From assembly GCF_027111255.2 (NCBI RefSeq), contig NZ_CP114285.2, positions 4,402,001 through 4,466,000 on the forward strand: 64,000 nt of DNA. The letters are read 5' to 3'. Source of the DNA: Flavobacterium flavigenum. Lineage in GTDB: Bacteria; Bacteroidota; Bacteroidia; Flavobacteriales; Flavobacteriaceae. This document shows, one piece after another, positions 25,928 through 34,251 of this stretch (position 1 is its first letter; the number at the start of each line of letters is the position of its first letter). Position numbers and translations under genes: made by a program. The notes beneath the pieces were generated by a model. That model worked only from the letters and a program-made list of their open reading frames with translations, was not told the DNA's origin and ran no database searches.

Positions 25928-25950
25928 CGTTCAATTAAAAAATAACAACA

Positions 25951-26883
25951 ATGGAAAACGGAATATACGCTAAATTCAACACTAGTAAAGGTTCGATTTT
26001 AGTTAAATTAGCACACGAATTAGCACCAGGAACTGTAGGGAATTTTGTCGCTCTTGCAGAAGGAAATATGGAAAATAAAGTGAAACCTCAGGGACAAAAA
26101 TTCTATGATGGTTTAACTTTTCACAGAGTTATACCTGATTTTATGATTCAGGGTGGTTGTCCTAAAGGTACAGGAACTGGTGATCCGGGGTATAAATTTG
26201 ATGATGAATTTCACCCAAGTTTAAAACACGATCGTCCGGGCGTTTTGGCAATGGCAAATTCAGGACCTGCAAGTAATGGTTCTCAGTTTTACATTACGCA
26301 CGTTCCGACTTCATGGTTAGACAACAAACATACTGTTTTTGGACACGTTATCGAAGGTCAGGATGTGGTAGATGCTGTTGCTCAGGGTGATGCTCTTGAA
26401 ACATTAGAAATTATCAGAGTTGGTGAAGAAGCTCAAAAATGGAATGCTATTGAAGCTTTTGTTGGTTTAAAAGGAGCACGTCTAAAACGTGAGGCAGCTT
26501 TAAAAGCAGAATCTGAAGCAAAAATGGAACAATTAGCTGCAGGTTTTGATAAAACAGAAAGTGGTTTACGTTATAAAATGATTCAAAAAGGTGAAGGTAA
26601 AAAAGCAGAGGCTGGGAAAACAGTTTCTGTACACTACGAGGGATCTTTGGAAAACGGAAAAGTTTTTGATTCTTCATACCCAAGAAAAAAACCAATCGAA
26701 TTCAAACTAGGAGTTGGGCAGGTTATCGAAGGATGGGACGAAGGTATTGCTTTATTACAGGTTGGAGACAAAGCACGTTTTGTAATTCCATCTGATTTGG
26801 CTTATGGCCCAGGTGGTGCAGGCGGTGTTATTCCTCCGCATGCAACTCTTATTTTTGACGTAGAATTAATGGATGTAAAATAA
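25951..26883 (+). CDS. Dual peptidyl-prolyl isomerase: cyclophilin-FKBP fusion
   Basis: The 310-residue protein has a cyclophilin domain at residues 1-155 (FYDGLTFHRVIPDFMIQGG, NGSQFYIT, HTVFGHV) and an FKBP domain at 205-310 (TVSVHYEGSLENGKVFDSS, GVGQVIEGWDEGI, YGPGGAGGVIPPHATLIFDV). The linker is charged and probably helical. There is no signal peptide, so it acts in the cytoplasm as a folding catalyst with two unrelated active sites. Such dual-family immunophilins have been described in Flavobacterium, with cyclophilin first. The gene is monocistronic with its own terminator. Confidence 0.95.
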   Translation: MENGIYAKFNTSKGSILVKLAHELAPGTVGNFVALAEGNMENKVKPQGQKFYDGLTFHRVIPDFMIQGGCPKGTGTGDPGYKFDDEFHPSLKHDRPGVLAMANSGPASNGSQFYITHVPTSWLDNKHTVFGHVIEGQDVVDAVAQGDALETLEIIRVGEEAQKWNAIEAFVGLKGARLKREAALKAESEAKMEQLAAGFDKTESGLRYKMIQKGEGKKAEAGKTVSVHYEGSLENGKVFDSSYPRKKPIEFKLGVGQVIEGWDEGIALLQVGDKARFVIPSDLAYGPGGAGGVIPPHATLIFDVELMDVK

Positions 26884-26908
26884 GAAACATTCTATTATCT
26901 TAATAATG

Positions 26909-26939
26909 TCCCATTCGGTTTTCCGGATGGGATTTTTTT
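26909..26939 (+). terminator. Terminator of the cyclophilin-FKBP gene
   Basis: Arms tcccattcgg (26909-26918) and ccggatggga (26923-26932) pair over 10 bp with one G-T pair and a 4-base loop, followed by seven T. Confidence 0.82.
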
Positions 26940-27002
26940 ATTTCTTTTATAAGGAATTATATCATTCAAAACCATAGTAATTAGTGAGTAGTAGATAGTT
27001 AT

Positions 27003-27031
27003 AAAAAAACACCTTCATAAATGAGGTGTTT
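27003..27031 (-). terminator. Terminator of the GreA/Rnk-like gene
   Basis: On the minus strand an 8-bp stem (aaacacct with aggtgttt) is followed by seven T. It lies just downstream of the stop codon at 27037. Confidence 0.75.
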
Positions 27032-27036
27032 GCAAA

Positions 27037-27432
27037 TTAAGAATGGGACACAATGGTATTGTTTACTTCAATTATTTTTAATGTTTTTATTCCGGAAGGT
27101 AATTCCCAATCTACCTGGTCGTTTTCTTTAAATCCAATGATAGCAACGCTTAAAGGGGCTAAAATTGATATTTTTCTTTCTTGTACATTTGCTAAAGAAG
27201 GTAAAACAATTTGAATTTTCATTTGCTTATTTGATTTAACATCTTCAATCGTTACATGCGAATTGATTCGGATAATCGAATTGTCAAGAATGCTTTCTTC
27301 ACTGATGATGGCACGGTCTAATTCTTGTGAAAGCAGCCCGGCTTCTTTTGCATTTGAATCATTTTTACTTTTTAATATCAACTCTCGTAAGAACTGATAC
27401 TCTTTTTTACAGAAAATGGGTGTTGGTTTCAT
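27037..27432 (-). CDS. GreA/GreB C-terminal-domain (Rnk-like) protein
   Basis: The 131-residue protein has a short helical N-terminus and the GreA/GreB C-terminal FKBP-like domain (VTIEDVKSNKQMKIQIVLP, ISILAPLSVAIIGFKENDQVDWELP). The long coiled coil that GreA inserts into RNA polymerase is missing, as in Rnk. It probably binds RNA polymerase without transcript-cleavage activity, perhaps acting as a competitor or stress modulator. It has its own terminator and a long upstream region of 345 bp. Confidence 0.85.
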   Translation of the reverse strand: MKPTPIFCKKEYQFLRELILKSKNDSNAKEAGLLSQELDRAIISEESILDNSIIRINSHVTIEDVKSNKQMKIQIVLPSLANVQERKISILAPLSVAIIGFKENDQVDWELPSGIKTLKIIEVNNTIVSHS

Positions 27433-27777
27433 AGTATTTAATATTAAATATTGATAAAATAATTGATTATGTTAAATCCCAGTTTGCAATAATGTGCTAA
27501 CTGAAACTTAATATATTGTTTGATTGGATTTCTCTTTATTTGAAAGATGTAAATCTCTCAATAGAAAAATAATTTGGTAAAAATCCTCCGTCTGAAAGAA
27601 GAAAAAATGAAATAGACGGAGGCCTAATTAATAAAGGCCTTGCGGTGTGAAATAATTATAGCCGCAATTGGTTTTCTCTCAAAAGAAAACAATAATACGG
27701 ATGTTATAAGTAACATAATATTCACAATCACAAAATTTGATGGAATGTAAAGATAAGGAAAACAGATTAGATAATAG
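27433..27777. other. Intergenic region with paired hairpins
   Basis: This 345-bp stretch lies between two minus-strand genes. It holds a 9-bp stem (cctccgtct at 27585-27593, agacggagg at 27614-27622) and two palindromic aggcct copies at 27620-27625 and 27635-27640 that can pair with each other. The rest is AT-rich with no coding signal seen. Confidence 0.6.
27579..27622 (-). terminator. Probable terminator downstream of the redoxin gene
   Basis: Read on the minus strand the 9-bp GC-rich stem cctccgtct/agacggagg with a 20-base loop is followed by ATTTTTACC. It is about 155 bp after the redoxin stop, which is far, so the assignment is moderate. Confidence 0.5.
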
Positions 27778-28332
27778 CTATTTCCATTTGATGTTACAGC
27801 CTATGCTTGGTTTTTGGATTTGGTTTAAGCTCCTGTTGTAAATCAAAGCATCAATCGCGCTCCTTAAATCGTTTCCGCTTAACGGAATTCCGTTTCCGGG
27901 TCTTGAATCATCTAACTGGCCTCTGTAAAACAATCGGTTCTGATTGTCAAATAAATAAAAATCTGGCGTACAGGCAGCATCATAAGCTTTTGCCACTTCC
28001 TGAGTTTCATCAAATAAATAGGGAAAGTCTATTTTGTTTTCAAAAGCAAACTGAGTCATCATTTCAGGTGAATCCTGTGGGTATTTCTCAATATCATTAC
28101 TTGAAATAGCAATGATGCCAATCCCCTGAACACGATAATCATTAGCAATCATGGCAACTTCATTAATTACGTGAAGAACGAAAGGGCAATGATTGCACAT
28201 AAAAATGACAAGTGTACCTTTTGATCCTTTTAAATCTTCAAAAGAATATTTATTATTTGAATTGGTATCTTTGAGATTGAAGTTAGGAGCAATAGTTCCG
28301 AGTGGAATCATATTTGAAGGAGTTCGTGCCAT
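27778..28332 (-). CDS. Thioredoxin-fold redoxin (AhpC/TSA-like)
   Basis: The 184-residue cytoplasmic protein has a thioredoxin fold with a CNHCPF active site after VIFM, the peroxiredoxin-like start GTIAPNFNLKDTNSN, and the cis-Pro loop (AACTPDFYLFD). The family is annotated as thioredoxin family protein or redoxin in Bacteroidota. It probably reduces disulfides or peroxides in the cytoplasm. The C-terminal Cys (SIGCNIKWK) is a typical feature of this subgroup. It is separated from the upstream hydrolase by a terminator. Confidence 0.86.
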   Translation of the reverse strand: MARTPSNMIPLGTIAPNFNLKDTNSNNKYSFEDLKGSKGTLVIFMCNHCPFVLHVINEVAMIANDYRVQGIGIIAISSNDIEKYPQDSPEMMTQFAFENKIDFPYLFDETQEVAKAYDAACTPDFYLFDNQNRLFYRGQLDDSRPGNGIPLSGNDLRSAIDALIYNRSLNQIQKPSIGCNIKWK

Positions 28333-28393
28333 TTTCTAAAGAATTAGTTCTTCAAAAATAACTTTAAATTCTTAAAAGAAACTGTACAACTGT

Positions 28394-28436
28394 AAAAAAA
28401 TATCCAAAGAATTTTTTAATAAAGTTCTTTGGATAT
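28394..28436 (-). terminator. Terminator of the haloperoxidase-like hydrolase gene
   Basis: A perfect 12-bp stem (atatccaaagaa with ttctttggatat) is followed on the minus strand by seven T. It lies between the hydrolase stop at 28447 and the redoxin start. Confidence 0.82.
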
Positions 28437-28446
28437 CAGTTAAAAT

Positions 28447-29340
28447 TTATGCATTTAAGAAGTTGAGCAAGTCTTCGTTTAGCCGGTCTTTTTCAGTGTA
28501 AAATAATCCGTGTGGTGCTCCTTCATAAACAATAAAAGTGCTGTTAGTTACTGCTTCAGCAGTTTTTTGTGAACTCACTTCAATAGGAACATTTTTATCA
28601 TCATCTCCATGAATGATTAAAGTAGGTACTTTTATAATGTGTAATTCATCTCTGAAGTCTGTATTTGATAAAGATTCTGCGCATTTTAGCGTTGCCCTTG
28701 GAGAAGCTGCCGAACATAGATTTCTATAATATTCCAGTAAAGGCGTACTCAAAGGTTTATTGATAATATTAACACCAAAAAAAGTTTTTCCAAAATTCTC
28801 CAGAAATCCTATTCTGTCTTCTCTAATTGCGGCTGCGGTTGCTTCCCCTTTTTCTTTAGGACGTCCTTCAGGATTGTCGTCTGTCTTTAACAAGAAGGGA
28901 ATAATGGATGAAATTAAAGCTGCTTTTGTAACGCCTTTGCCACCATGGCGGCTAAAATAACGTAATACTTCACCTCCTCCCATAGAAAAGCCAACCAGTG
29001 TAACATTTTCTAATTGAAGCTGATTGATAATTTCACTTAAATCATCTGCCAGAGTATCGTAATCATAGCCATCCCAAGGTTGTGATGATTTACCAAAACC
29101 ACGGCGATCATATGCGATTACCCTATAATTATTCTGAACCAAAAATTCAATTTGATATTCCCACATTTCGTTAGAAAGAGGCCATCCATGAATCAGGATT
29201 ACCGGTTTTCCTTTTCCGTAATCTCTCACATAAAGTTTTACATTTTGAGCCGTTTCAATGTATTTATCTGTGTTTTGGAGCTGGATATCAAAATCTGAAT
29301 CTCTAAGAGATGTATTGCTGTAAGTAAGACTATTTTCCAT
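28447..29340 (-). CDS. Alpha/beta hydrolase, non-heme haloperoxidase-like
   Basis: The 297-residue protein has the motifs of the cofactor-free haloperoxidase/arylesterase group: oxyanion region LIHGWPLSNEMW, RRGFGKSSQPWDGYDYDTLADDL, nucleophile Ser in VGFSMGGGE, Asp in HGDDDKNVPIE and His in GAPHGLF. All triad residues are present. Such enzymes act as esterases or perhydrolases in the cytoplasm. The N-terminal 25 residues lack a signal peptide. It has a terminator directly downstream and diverges from the csaA-like gene over a 126-bp gap. Confidence 0.88.
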   Translation of the reverse strand: MENSLTYSNTSLRDSDFDIQLQNTDKYIETAQNVKLYVRDYGKGKPVILIHGWPLSNEMWEYQIEFLVQNNYRVIAYDRRGFGKSSQPWDGYDYDTLADDLSEIINQLQLENVTLVGFSMGGGEVLRYFSRHGGKGVTKAALISSIIPFLLKTDDNPEGRPKEKGEATAAAIREDRIGFLENFGKTFFGVNIINKPLSTPLLEYYRNLCSAASPRATLKCAESLSNTDFRDELHIIKVPTLIIHGDDDKNVPIEVSSQKTAEAVTNSTFIVYEGAPHGLFYTEKDRLNEDLLNFLNA

Positions 29341-29440
29341 TTCTATATCTTTTTAATTGGCTTAATAATATGTTTTGTAAAATTAAAAACACAGGTAAAA
29401 AAAGGGTTATAAAATTAGTATCATTTAATTACAAAATTAA

Positions 29441-29448
29441 TAGGTTTG
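29441..29448 (+). promoter_or_regulatory. Putative -7 box (TAGGTTTG) for the CsaA-like gene
   Basis: Exact TAnnTTTG match 18 bp before the ATG at 29467. Confidence 0.45.
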
Positions 29449-29466
29449 TAAATAAACACTAAGAAA

Positions 29467-29802
29467 ATGGATTTAACCTGGGACGAATTTGAAAGAACCG
29501 ACATGCGTGTTGGGACCATAATTGATATAAATGACTTTCCTGAAGCAAGAAAACCGGCTTATCAGCTTACGATTGATTTTGGAACTGAAATCGGTGTCAG
29601 GAAATCATCGGCACAAATTACAAAACGGTATCAAAAAGAAGATTTACTCCATCGTCAAATTGTAGCAGTTGTAAACTTTCCTAAAAAGCAAATTGGGAAA
29701 TTTATGAGTGAATGTCTGGTACTGGGAGCTGTAGGCGAGGAGGGAGACGTAATTTTACTGGCTCCCGATTTTAAAATAGAAAATGGATTGAGGATTGGAT
29801 AG
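29467..29802 (+). CDS. csaA: tRNA-binding protein CsaA-like
   Basis: The 111-residue protein is a free-standing tRNA-binding OB-fold domain. The start FERTDMRVGTIIDINDFPEARKPAYQLTIDFG and the closing SECLVLGAVGEEGDVILLAPD match CsaA, which binds tRNA or acts as a secretion chaperone in Bacillus. Length is normal. It is cytoplasmic and monocistronic. A repeat-rich gap follows. Confidence 0.93.
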   Translation: MDLTWDEFERTDMRVGTIIDINDFPEARKPAYQLTIDFGTEIGVRKSSAQITKRYQKEDLLHRQIVAVVNFPKKQIGKFMSECLVLGAVGEEGDVILLAPDFKIENGLRIG

Positions 29803-29835
29803 TAGTCAATGTCATTAAGTTAAGAAATTTTCAAT

Positions 29836-29977
29836 CGTCACTTCGAGTGATTTTAATAATAATGCGATAGCTTTATGATTAAAATTGTATCGAGAAGCTT
29901 TTTTAATACGAAGGTCCTCGATACATTTTGTTTTAAAAAATCTATCGAATTTTTTAAACAAAGCACTCGAACTGACG
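29836..29977. repeat. Nested inverted repeat in the gap after csaA
   Basis: The outer arms cgtcacttcgagtg (29836-29849) and cactcgaactgacg (29964-29977) are complementary with one mismatch. Inside them tgtatcgag (29886-29894) pairs perfectly with ctcgataca (29917-29925). The element fills most of the 248-bp gap between csaA and a minus-strand hydrolase gene. It resembles the dispersed palindromic units seen in flavobacterial intergenic DNA. Confidence 0.6.
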
Positions 29978-30050
29978 GTAGTGTCCTCAAAAGTATTGTG
30001 ATATTAGTTTTAGTTAAATATATAAACGGATACTGAAAGACTCTTTAAAA

Positions 30051-30596
30051 TCACTTTATTTTCTCTATTAACTGTTGCAAAATTAATTGCCCTTCTTCCC
30101 AATATTTTAAATCAGAATCAGAGTTGATGTGTCCTTGCTGACCCACATTTACAAAATCACTTCCCCACATTTTGGCAAAATATTCTTTTCTTTCGAAAGA
30201 AGCATAAGGATCATTTTCACTCGCAATAACAATTGAAGGGAATGGCAATTGATAAAGTGGCATTGGTGAAAAATTTCGAATAACATCCGGTGTATGTTCC
30301 GGAGAATCCACATCTGCGGGAGCTACTAATAAAGCGCCGATGATATTTTTATTAGAATTGGTTTCTGCCCAATGTAAAACCAAAGAAACAGCGAGACTAT
30401 GTGCAACTAAAATCGTTGGATTTTCCAGTTTTGAAACTTCTTCGTTTAAACGTGTGATCCAATCTTCCCGAACCGGTTCATCCCAGTTGTCCTGATTCAG
30501 GCGTATTGAATTTTTAAATTTTTTATGCCAAAAGGTTTGCCAGTGTTTGTCGCCTGAATTTCCAAGTCCGGGTAAAATTAATAGTTGTGTCTCCAT
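30051..30596 (-). CDS. RBBP9/YdeN-type alpha/beta hydrolase
   Basis: This 181-residue protein is a small alpha/beta hydrolase of the RBBP9/YdeN group: LILPGLGNSGDKHWQTFW at the N-terminus, nucleophile Ser in VAHSLAVSL, Asp in ASENDPYAS and His in QQGHINSDS. Members are serine hydrolases of largely unknown substrate. It starts 21 bp after the stop of the exported esterase gene upstream, so they may share a transcript. Confidence 0.88.
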   Translation of the reverse strand: METQLLILPGLGNSGDKHWQTFWHKKFKNSIRLNQDNWDEPVREDWITRLNEEVSKLENPTILVAHSLAVSLVLHWAETNSNKNIIGALLVAPADVDSPEHTPDVIRNFSPMPLYQLPFPSIVIASENDPYASFERKEYFAKMWGSDFVNVGQQGHINSDSDLKYWEEGQLILQQLIEKIK

Positions 30597-30617
30597 TGCC
30601 GTGGATTTTTTTAATAA

Positions 30618-31448
30618 TTATTTTTTAGGTTGTTTTTCTTTTAAAATTCGGTTTACTTCGTTTACCAATAATGGAAAACCAGGTTCAGTCATACCGTGTC
30701 CATATCCGTCCAATTCAAAAAGTTTGATTTGTTTATGTCCAACAAGTTTCATCATACGCTCCATATAAGCGTTTTCTTCATATCGGCCTAACATTTCCAG
30801 TTCACGGTCTCCTGTAATTAATAAAACAGGCGGAGCATCTGCCCGAACATGAAATAAAGGGGCAAAAGCATCAATTGTGGGTTGTTTTTCGGGAATTCCG
30901 TTTTCTCTTCTAATTTCAAAATGGGTAATGCATTGGCTGCTAAACGGAATTAATCCAGCTATTTTATTGGCATCAATATTTTCTTTTTGAAGCCATTTTT
31001 TATCCAGGCCAGTCATCAATGCCAGGTAAGCGCCGGCAGAATGCCCTGAAACAAAAATTGAGGAAGTATCACCTCCGTAGGCTGCCATGTTATTAAAAGC
31101 CCAGGCTATAGCTGCAGCTGCATCTTCAATACATTTTGCTGCTTTTACTTTTGGAGATAATCTGTAATTAACCCCAATAATAGCAAAGCCTTTGTTTTTT
31201 AATGCTTCAGGGATTTCTTTGCTGCCACCGGTTAATCCGCCTCCGTGAAACCAGACTATCGTAGCAAATCCCTTGGTATTTTTTGGATAATAGATGTCTA
31301 AAACACATCTTTCATTAATATAAGAATCAGATTTATTGATGGCTGCATTATAATACTGAATGTTTTCTTTTACCTCATATTCTGATTTTTGGGCAAAAGA
31401 CGAAAGTCCAATAATAAACAAACTAAGTAAAAACGCTATTTTTTTCAT
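30618..31448 (-). CDS. Exported alpha/beta hydrolase (esterase)
   Basis: The 276-residue protein has a signal peptide ending SSFAQK. It carries the HGGG oxyanion motif (WFHGGGLTGGSKE) of hormone-sensitive-lipase-like or feruloyl/acetyl esterases, the nucleophile Ser in GHSAGAYL, the acid in TGDRE and His in GYGHGM. It should be a periplasmic or secreted carbohydrate esterase. It is 11 bp downstream of a GH3 glycosidase gene, so the two probably process plant or microbial glycans together. Confidence 0.87.
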   Translation of the reverse strand: MKKIAFLLSLFIIGLSSFAQKSEYEVKENIQYYNAAINKSDSYINERCVLDIYYPKNTKGFATIVWFHGGGLTGGSKEIPEALKNKGFAIIGVNYRLSPKVKAAKCIEDAAAAIAWAFNNMAAYGGDTSSIFVSGHSAGAYLALMTGLDKKWLQKENIDANKIAGLIPFSSQCITHFEIRRENGIPEKQPTIDAFAPLFHVRADAPPVLLITGDRELEMLGRYEENAYMERMMKLVGHKQIKLFELDGYGHGMTEPGFPLLVNEVNRILKEKQPKK

Positions 31449-31459
31449 ATATAATTATT

Positions 31460-33727
31460 TTATTCAATTTTAAAATCACCTTCCAGACCATTTTCAGCAT
31501 TCGAAGCAATCCATACTTTAAAATCACCCGGCTCTGTTTTTAGTTCCATTTTATCATTATAAAAAGCAAAGTCTGAAACAGGAATTGAAAAGTTTATCGT
31601 TTTAGATTCCTGCGGTTTTAATTCGATTTGTATAAAATCTTTAAGCTCCCTGACAGGTCTGACAATACTTCCTGTAATATCACGAACGTATAATTGAACA
31701 GTTTCTGTCCCTGTACGGTTTCCTGTATTGGTAACAACAGCTGAAACGTTTAACTTTTCACTGTTATTATTATTTCTAAGGACAGCTTTTTCAATTTTTA
31801 AATTCTCGTAGGAGAAAGAGGTATAACTCAATCCAAATCCAAAAGGAAACTGAGGTTCATAACCTGCATCAAGATAATGCGAATTGTTTCCTAAAGAACT
31901 TTGCCAGGCTTCGACCGGAATATCCTGAATAGCTACAAAAGTTTTTGGATCTGCAGGTCTTCCTGTGTTAGGATGATTGTAATAAATCGGAATCTGACCA
32001 ACTTCTTTTGGCCAGGTTACAGGTAGTTTTCCAGATGGATTTACCTCCCCCAATACTATATCAGAAATTGCCGGGCCAGCCATCGTTCCCGGATGCCAGG
32101 CCATAATTACTGCATTTACTTTTGGCAAAACAGCTCCTAAAGTTATTGGTCTTCCTGCCATTAGGATTAAGACTATTGGTTTTCCTGTTTTTTGTAATTC
32201 GGCTATCAGTTTTTCTTGTAATCCCGGCAGATTAATATTTGCTCTTGAATGTGCTTCTCCAGAAAGAATGGCTTCTTCTCCGGCAAAAAACAAAATAACA
32301 TCTGATTTTTTAGCAGCTGTTATTGCAGCTGTAAATCCCTCTTCAGATAAGGAACGGCTATGTGAAAGTCCGGAAGCATAAAATACATTATTTTCTCCAA
32401 AACTATTTTGTAAAGCTTTAAGAGGCGTTTGAGAATCTTCTTTGTTGCCATCAAAAACCCATGTTCCTAATTGTTCTCTTGGAGCATCTGCTAATGGTCC
32501 AATTACAGCAATTTTTTGATTCGGTTTTAAAGGCAAAATCTGATTTTCGTTTTTTAATAAAACGCAGCTTTTAATGGCAGCTGTTCTCGCAGTTTGTAAA
32601 GCATCTGCATTTAATAAGGAGAATTTTTCACGGTCTTTAAAATACGGATTGTCAAAAACACCGGCCCTGAATTTTATTCTAAGGATATTGCGTACCATTT
32701 CATCTAATTGTTTTTCAGAAATTTTCTTTTCAGCAATCAGTATTTTTAAATGATTTGCATAAGATAAACTGGTCATTTCCATATCTAATCCGGCAGATGC
32801 TGATTTAAGAGCAGCGTCTTTTTCATCAGCGGCGTAACCATGTGGGATCATTTCAGTAACCGAATTCCAGTCACTCACCACAAAACCATCGTATTTCCAT
32901 TCTTCACGTAAAATTTTCTTTAGTAAAAATCCATTTCCTGAAGCCGGAATTCCGTTGGTGTCATTAAATGAAGTCATAAAAGTTGCTGCGCCGGATTTTG
33001 CTGCTGCTTCAAAAGGTTTTAAATACACATTTCGAAGTAAGGATTCAGCCATGCTGACCGTGTTGTAGTCTCTTCCTCCTTCTGCGGCACCATAGGCTGC
33101 AAAATGTTTGGCACAGGCTAAAATTTGCCCGGGAACAGAAGGGTCATTTCCCTGAAACCCTTTGATGTAAGCAGTTCCTAATCGGGATGCCAATAAAGGA
33201 TCTTCGCCCGGGGACTCTGCAATTCTTCCCCAACGGGCATCCCTGGCAATATCAACCATTGGGGCATAGATCCAGTTGATGCATCTTGAATAGGATTCAT
33301 TAGCTGCGATTTTTGATGTTTTTTCAACCAATTCCATATTCCAGGATGCAGCTAATCCTAAAGGAATCGGGAAAATAGTTTTGTATCCGTGAATAACATC
33401 CCTGCCAAACAATAGCGGAATGTGTGTTGGACTTTCTTCTACTGCAATTTTTTGTATTTGAAGAACGAGATCAGGATCTGTAAGGTTTAAAATGGCTCCA
33501 ACCAATCCCATTCGGACTTCTTTTTTAAGTTCCTCAGACAATCCTTTGCTTCTGCTGGAAGTTCCTTTCAGACATGCCTGACCGATTTTTTGTTCCAAAG
33601 TCATGCTTTTTATGACCTTGTCTATATTTTTTTCAACATTTAAATCTGGTTTTTGGCTGTAAGATATTGAACTTATTAATAGAGTAAATAATAAACAATA
33701 AAGTAATCTTGTGGTTAATGTTTTCAA
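31460..33727 (-). CDS. bglX: Beta-glucosidase BglX-like (glycoside hydrolase family 3)
   Basis: The protein has about 755 residues from the chosen TTG start and carries the GH3 N-terminal barrel (IPLLFGRDVIHGYKTIFPIP; catalytic Asp in GFVVSDWNSV), the alpha/beta sandwich with the general acid region (FFAGEEAILSGEAHSR) and the C-terminal fibronectin type III-like domain (VVTNTGNRTGTETVQLYV). It hydrolyses terminal beta-glucosides in the periplasm or outside. A longer frame from ATG at 33781 is open, but that ATG lies inside the hairpin that ends the upstream gene. Starting at the TTG at 33727 gives a proper signal peptide (LKTLTTRLLYCLLFTLLISS read with Met first), so it is preferred. Confidence 0.9.
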   Translation of the reverse strand: MKTLTTRLLYCLLFTLLISSISYSQKPDLNVEKNIDKVIKSMTLEQKIGQACLKGTSSRSKGLSEELKKEVRMGLVGAILNLTDPDLVLQIQKIAVEESPTHIPLLFGRDVIHGYKTIFPIPLGLAASWNMELVEKTSKIAANESYSRCINWIYAPMVDIARDARWGRIAESPGEDPLLASRLGTAYIKGFQGNDPSVPGQILACAKHFAAYGAAEGGRDYNTVSMAESLLRNVYLKPFEAAAKSGAATFMTSFNDTNGIPASGNGFLLKKILREEWKYDGFVVSDWNSVTEMIPHGYAADEKDAALKSASAGLDMEMTSLSYANHLKILIAEKKISEKQLDEMVRNILRIKFRAGVFDNPYFKDREKFSLLNADALQTARTAAIKSCVLLKNENQILPLKPNQKIAVIGPLADAPREQLGTWVFDGNKEDSQTPLKALQNSFGENNVFYASGLSHSRSLSEEGFTAAITAAKKSDVILFFAGEEAILSGEAHSRANINLPGLQEKLIAELQKTGKPIVLILMAGRPITLGAVLPKVNAVIMAWHPGTMAGPAISDIVLGEVNPSGKLPVTWPKEVGQIPIYYNHPNTGRPADPKTFVAIQDIPVEAWQSSLGNNSHYLDAGYEPQFPFGFGLSYTSFSYENLKIEKAVLRNNNNSEKLNVSAVVTNTGNRTGTETVQLYVRDITGSIVRPVRELKDFIQIELKPQESKTINFSIPVSDFAFYNDKMELKTEPGDFKVWIASNAENGLEGDFKIE

Positions 33728-33756
33728 AGCTAGTAGTTTTAAAAACTTAAATATAT

Positions 33757-33789
33757 AAAAAAAGTCCAAAATGCTGAACATATTGGACT
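33757..33789 (-). terminator. Terminator of the PUR-family gene
   Basis: On the minus strand a 7-bp stem (agtccaa at 33783-33789 with ttggact at 33763-33769) is followed by a run of seven T. It follows the PUR gene by 27 bp and contains the alternative ATG of the next gene in its loop. Confidence 0.68.
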
Positions 33790-33815
33790 CGTACTTTTCG
33801 AAAAGTTATATGGAA

Positions 33816-34199
33816 TTAAATATCGTCAAAGTCGATATCTGTAAAGCTTGATCTTTGCCCTTCCGCTTTATCAGAACTATATTCTTTTTTAAAATCTTTT
33901 TGATGTCTTTCAGATATTACTTCTTCTCCTTTGTGGTTCAGGACATAAGAAGTCATTTCGTCTAAAATTTCAGCAAATGAGCTAAAGTCTTCTTTGTACA
34001 GATAAATTTTGTGTTTTTTAAAATGAAAAGAACCATCCTCTTCAGTAAATTTTTTGCTTTCAGTAATCGTGATATAATAATCGTCAGCTTTAGTAGCTCT
34101 CACATCAAAGAAATAAGTTCTTCTTCCTGCTCGTAATACTTTAGAAAAAATCTCTTCTTTTTCTAACATGTCGTTTTCTCTCATAATACGTTCTATCAT
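33816..34199 (-). CDS. PUR family DNA/RNA-binding protein (DUF3276)
   Basis: The 127-residue protein has the PUR-alpha type repeat fold conserved across Bacteroidota (EIFSKVLRAGRRTYFFDVRATKADDYYITITESKK, then KHKIYLYKEDF and EVISERHQKDFKKEY). Members bind single-stranded nucleic acid. A TTG 21 bp further upstream is also in frame, but the ATG at 34199, or an ATG six codons later (MRENDMLEKEE), is more likely. It lies just after the ABC exporter gene. A terminator follows. Confidence 0.85.
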   Translation of the reverse strand: MIERIMRENDMLEKEEIFSKVLRAGRRTYFFDVRATKADDYYITITESKKFTEEDGSFHFKKHKIYLYKEDFSSFAEILDEMTSYVLNHKGEEVISERHQKDFKKEYSSDKAEGQRSSFTDIDFDDI

Positions 34200-34251
34200 T
34201 TTGGAATTAATAGTACTCAAAAATCATAAAAAATTATCTATTACGCAACAT

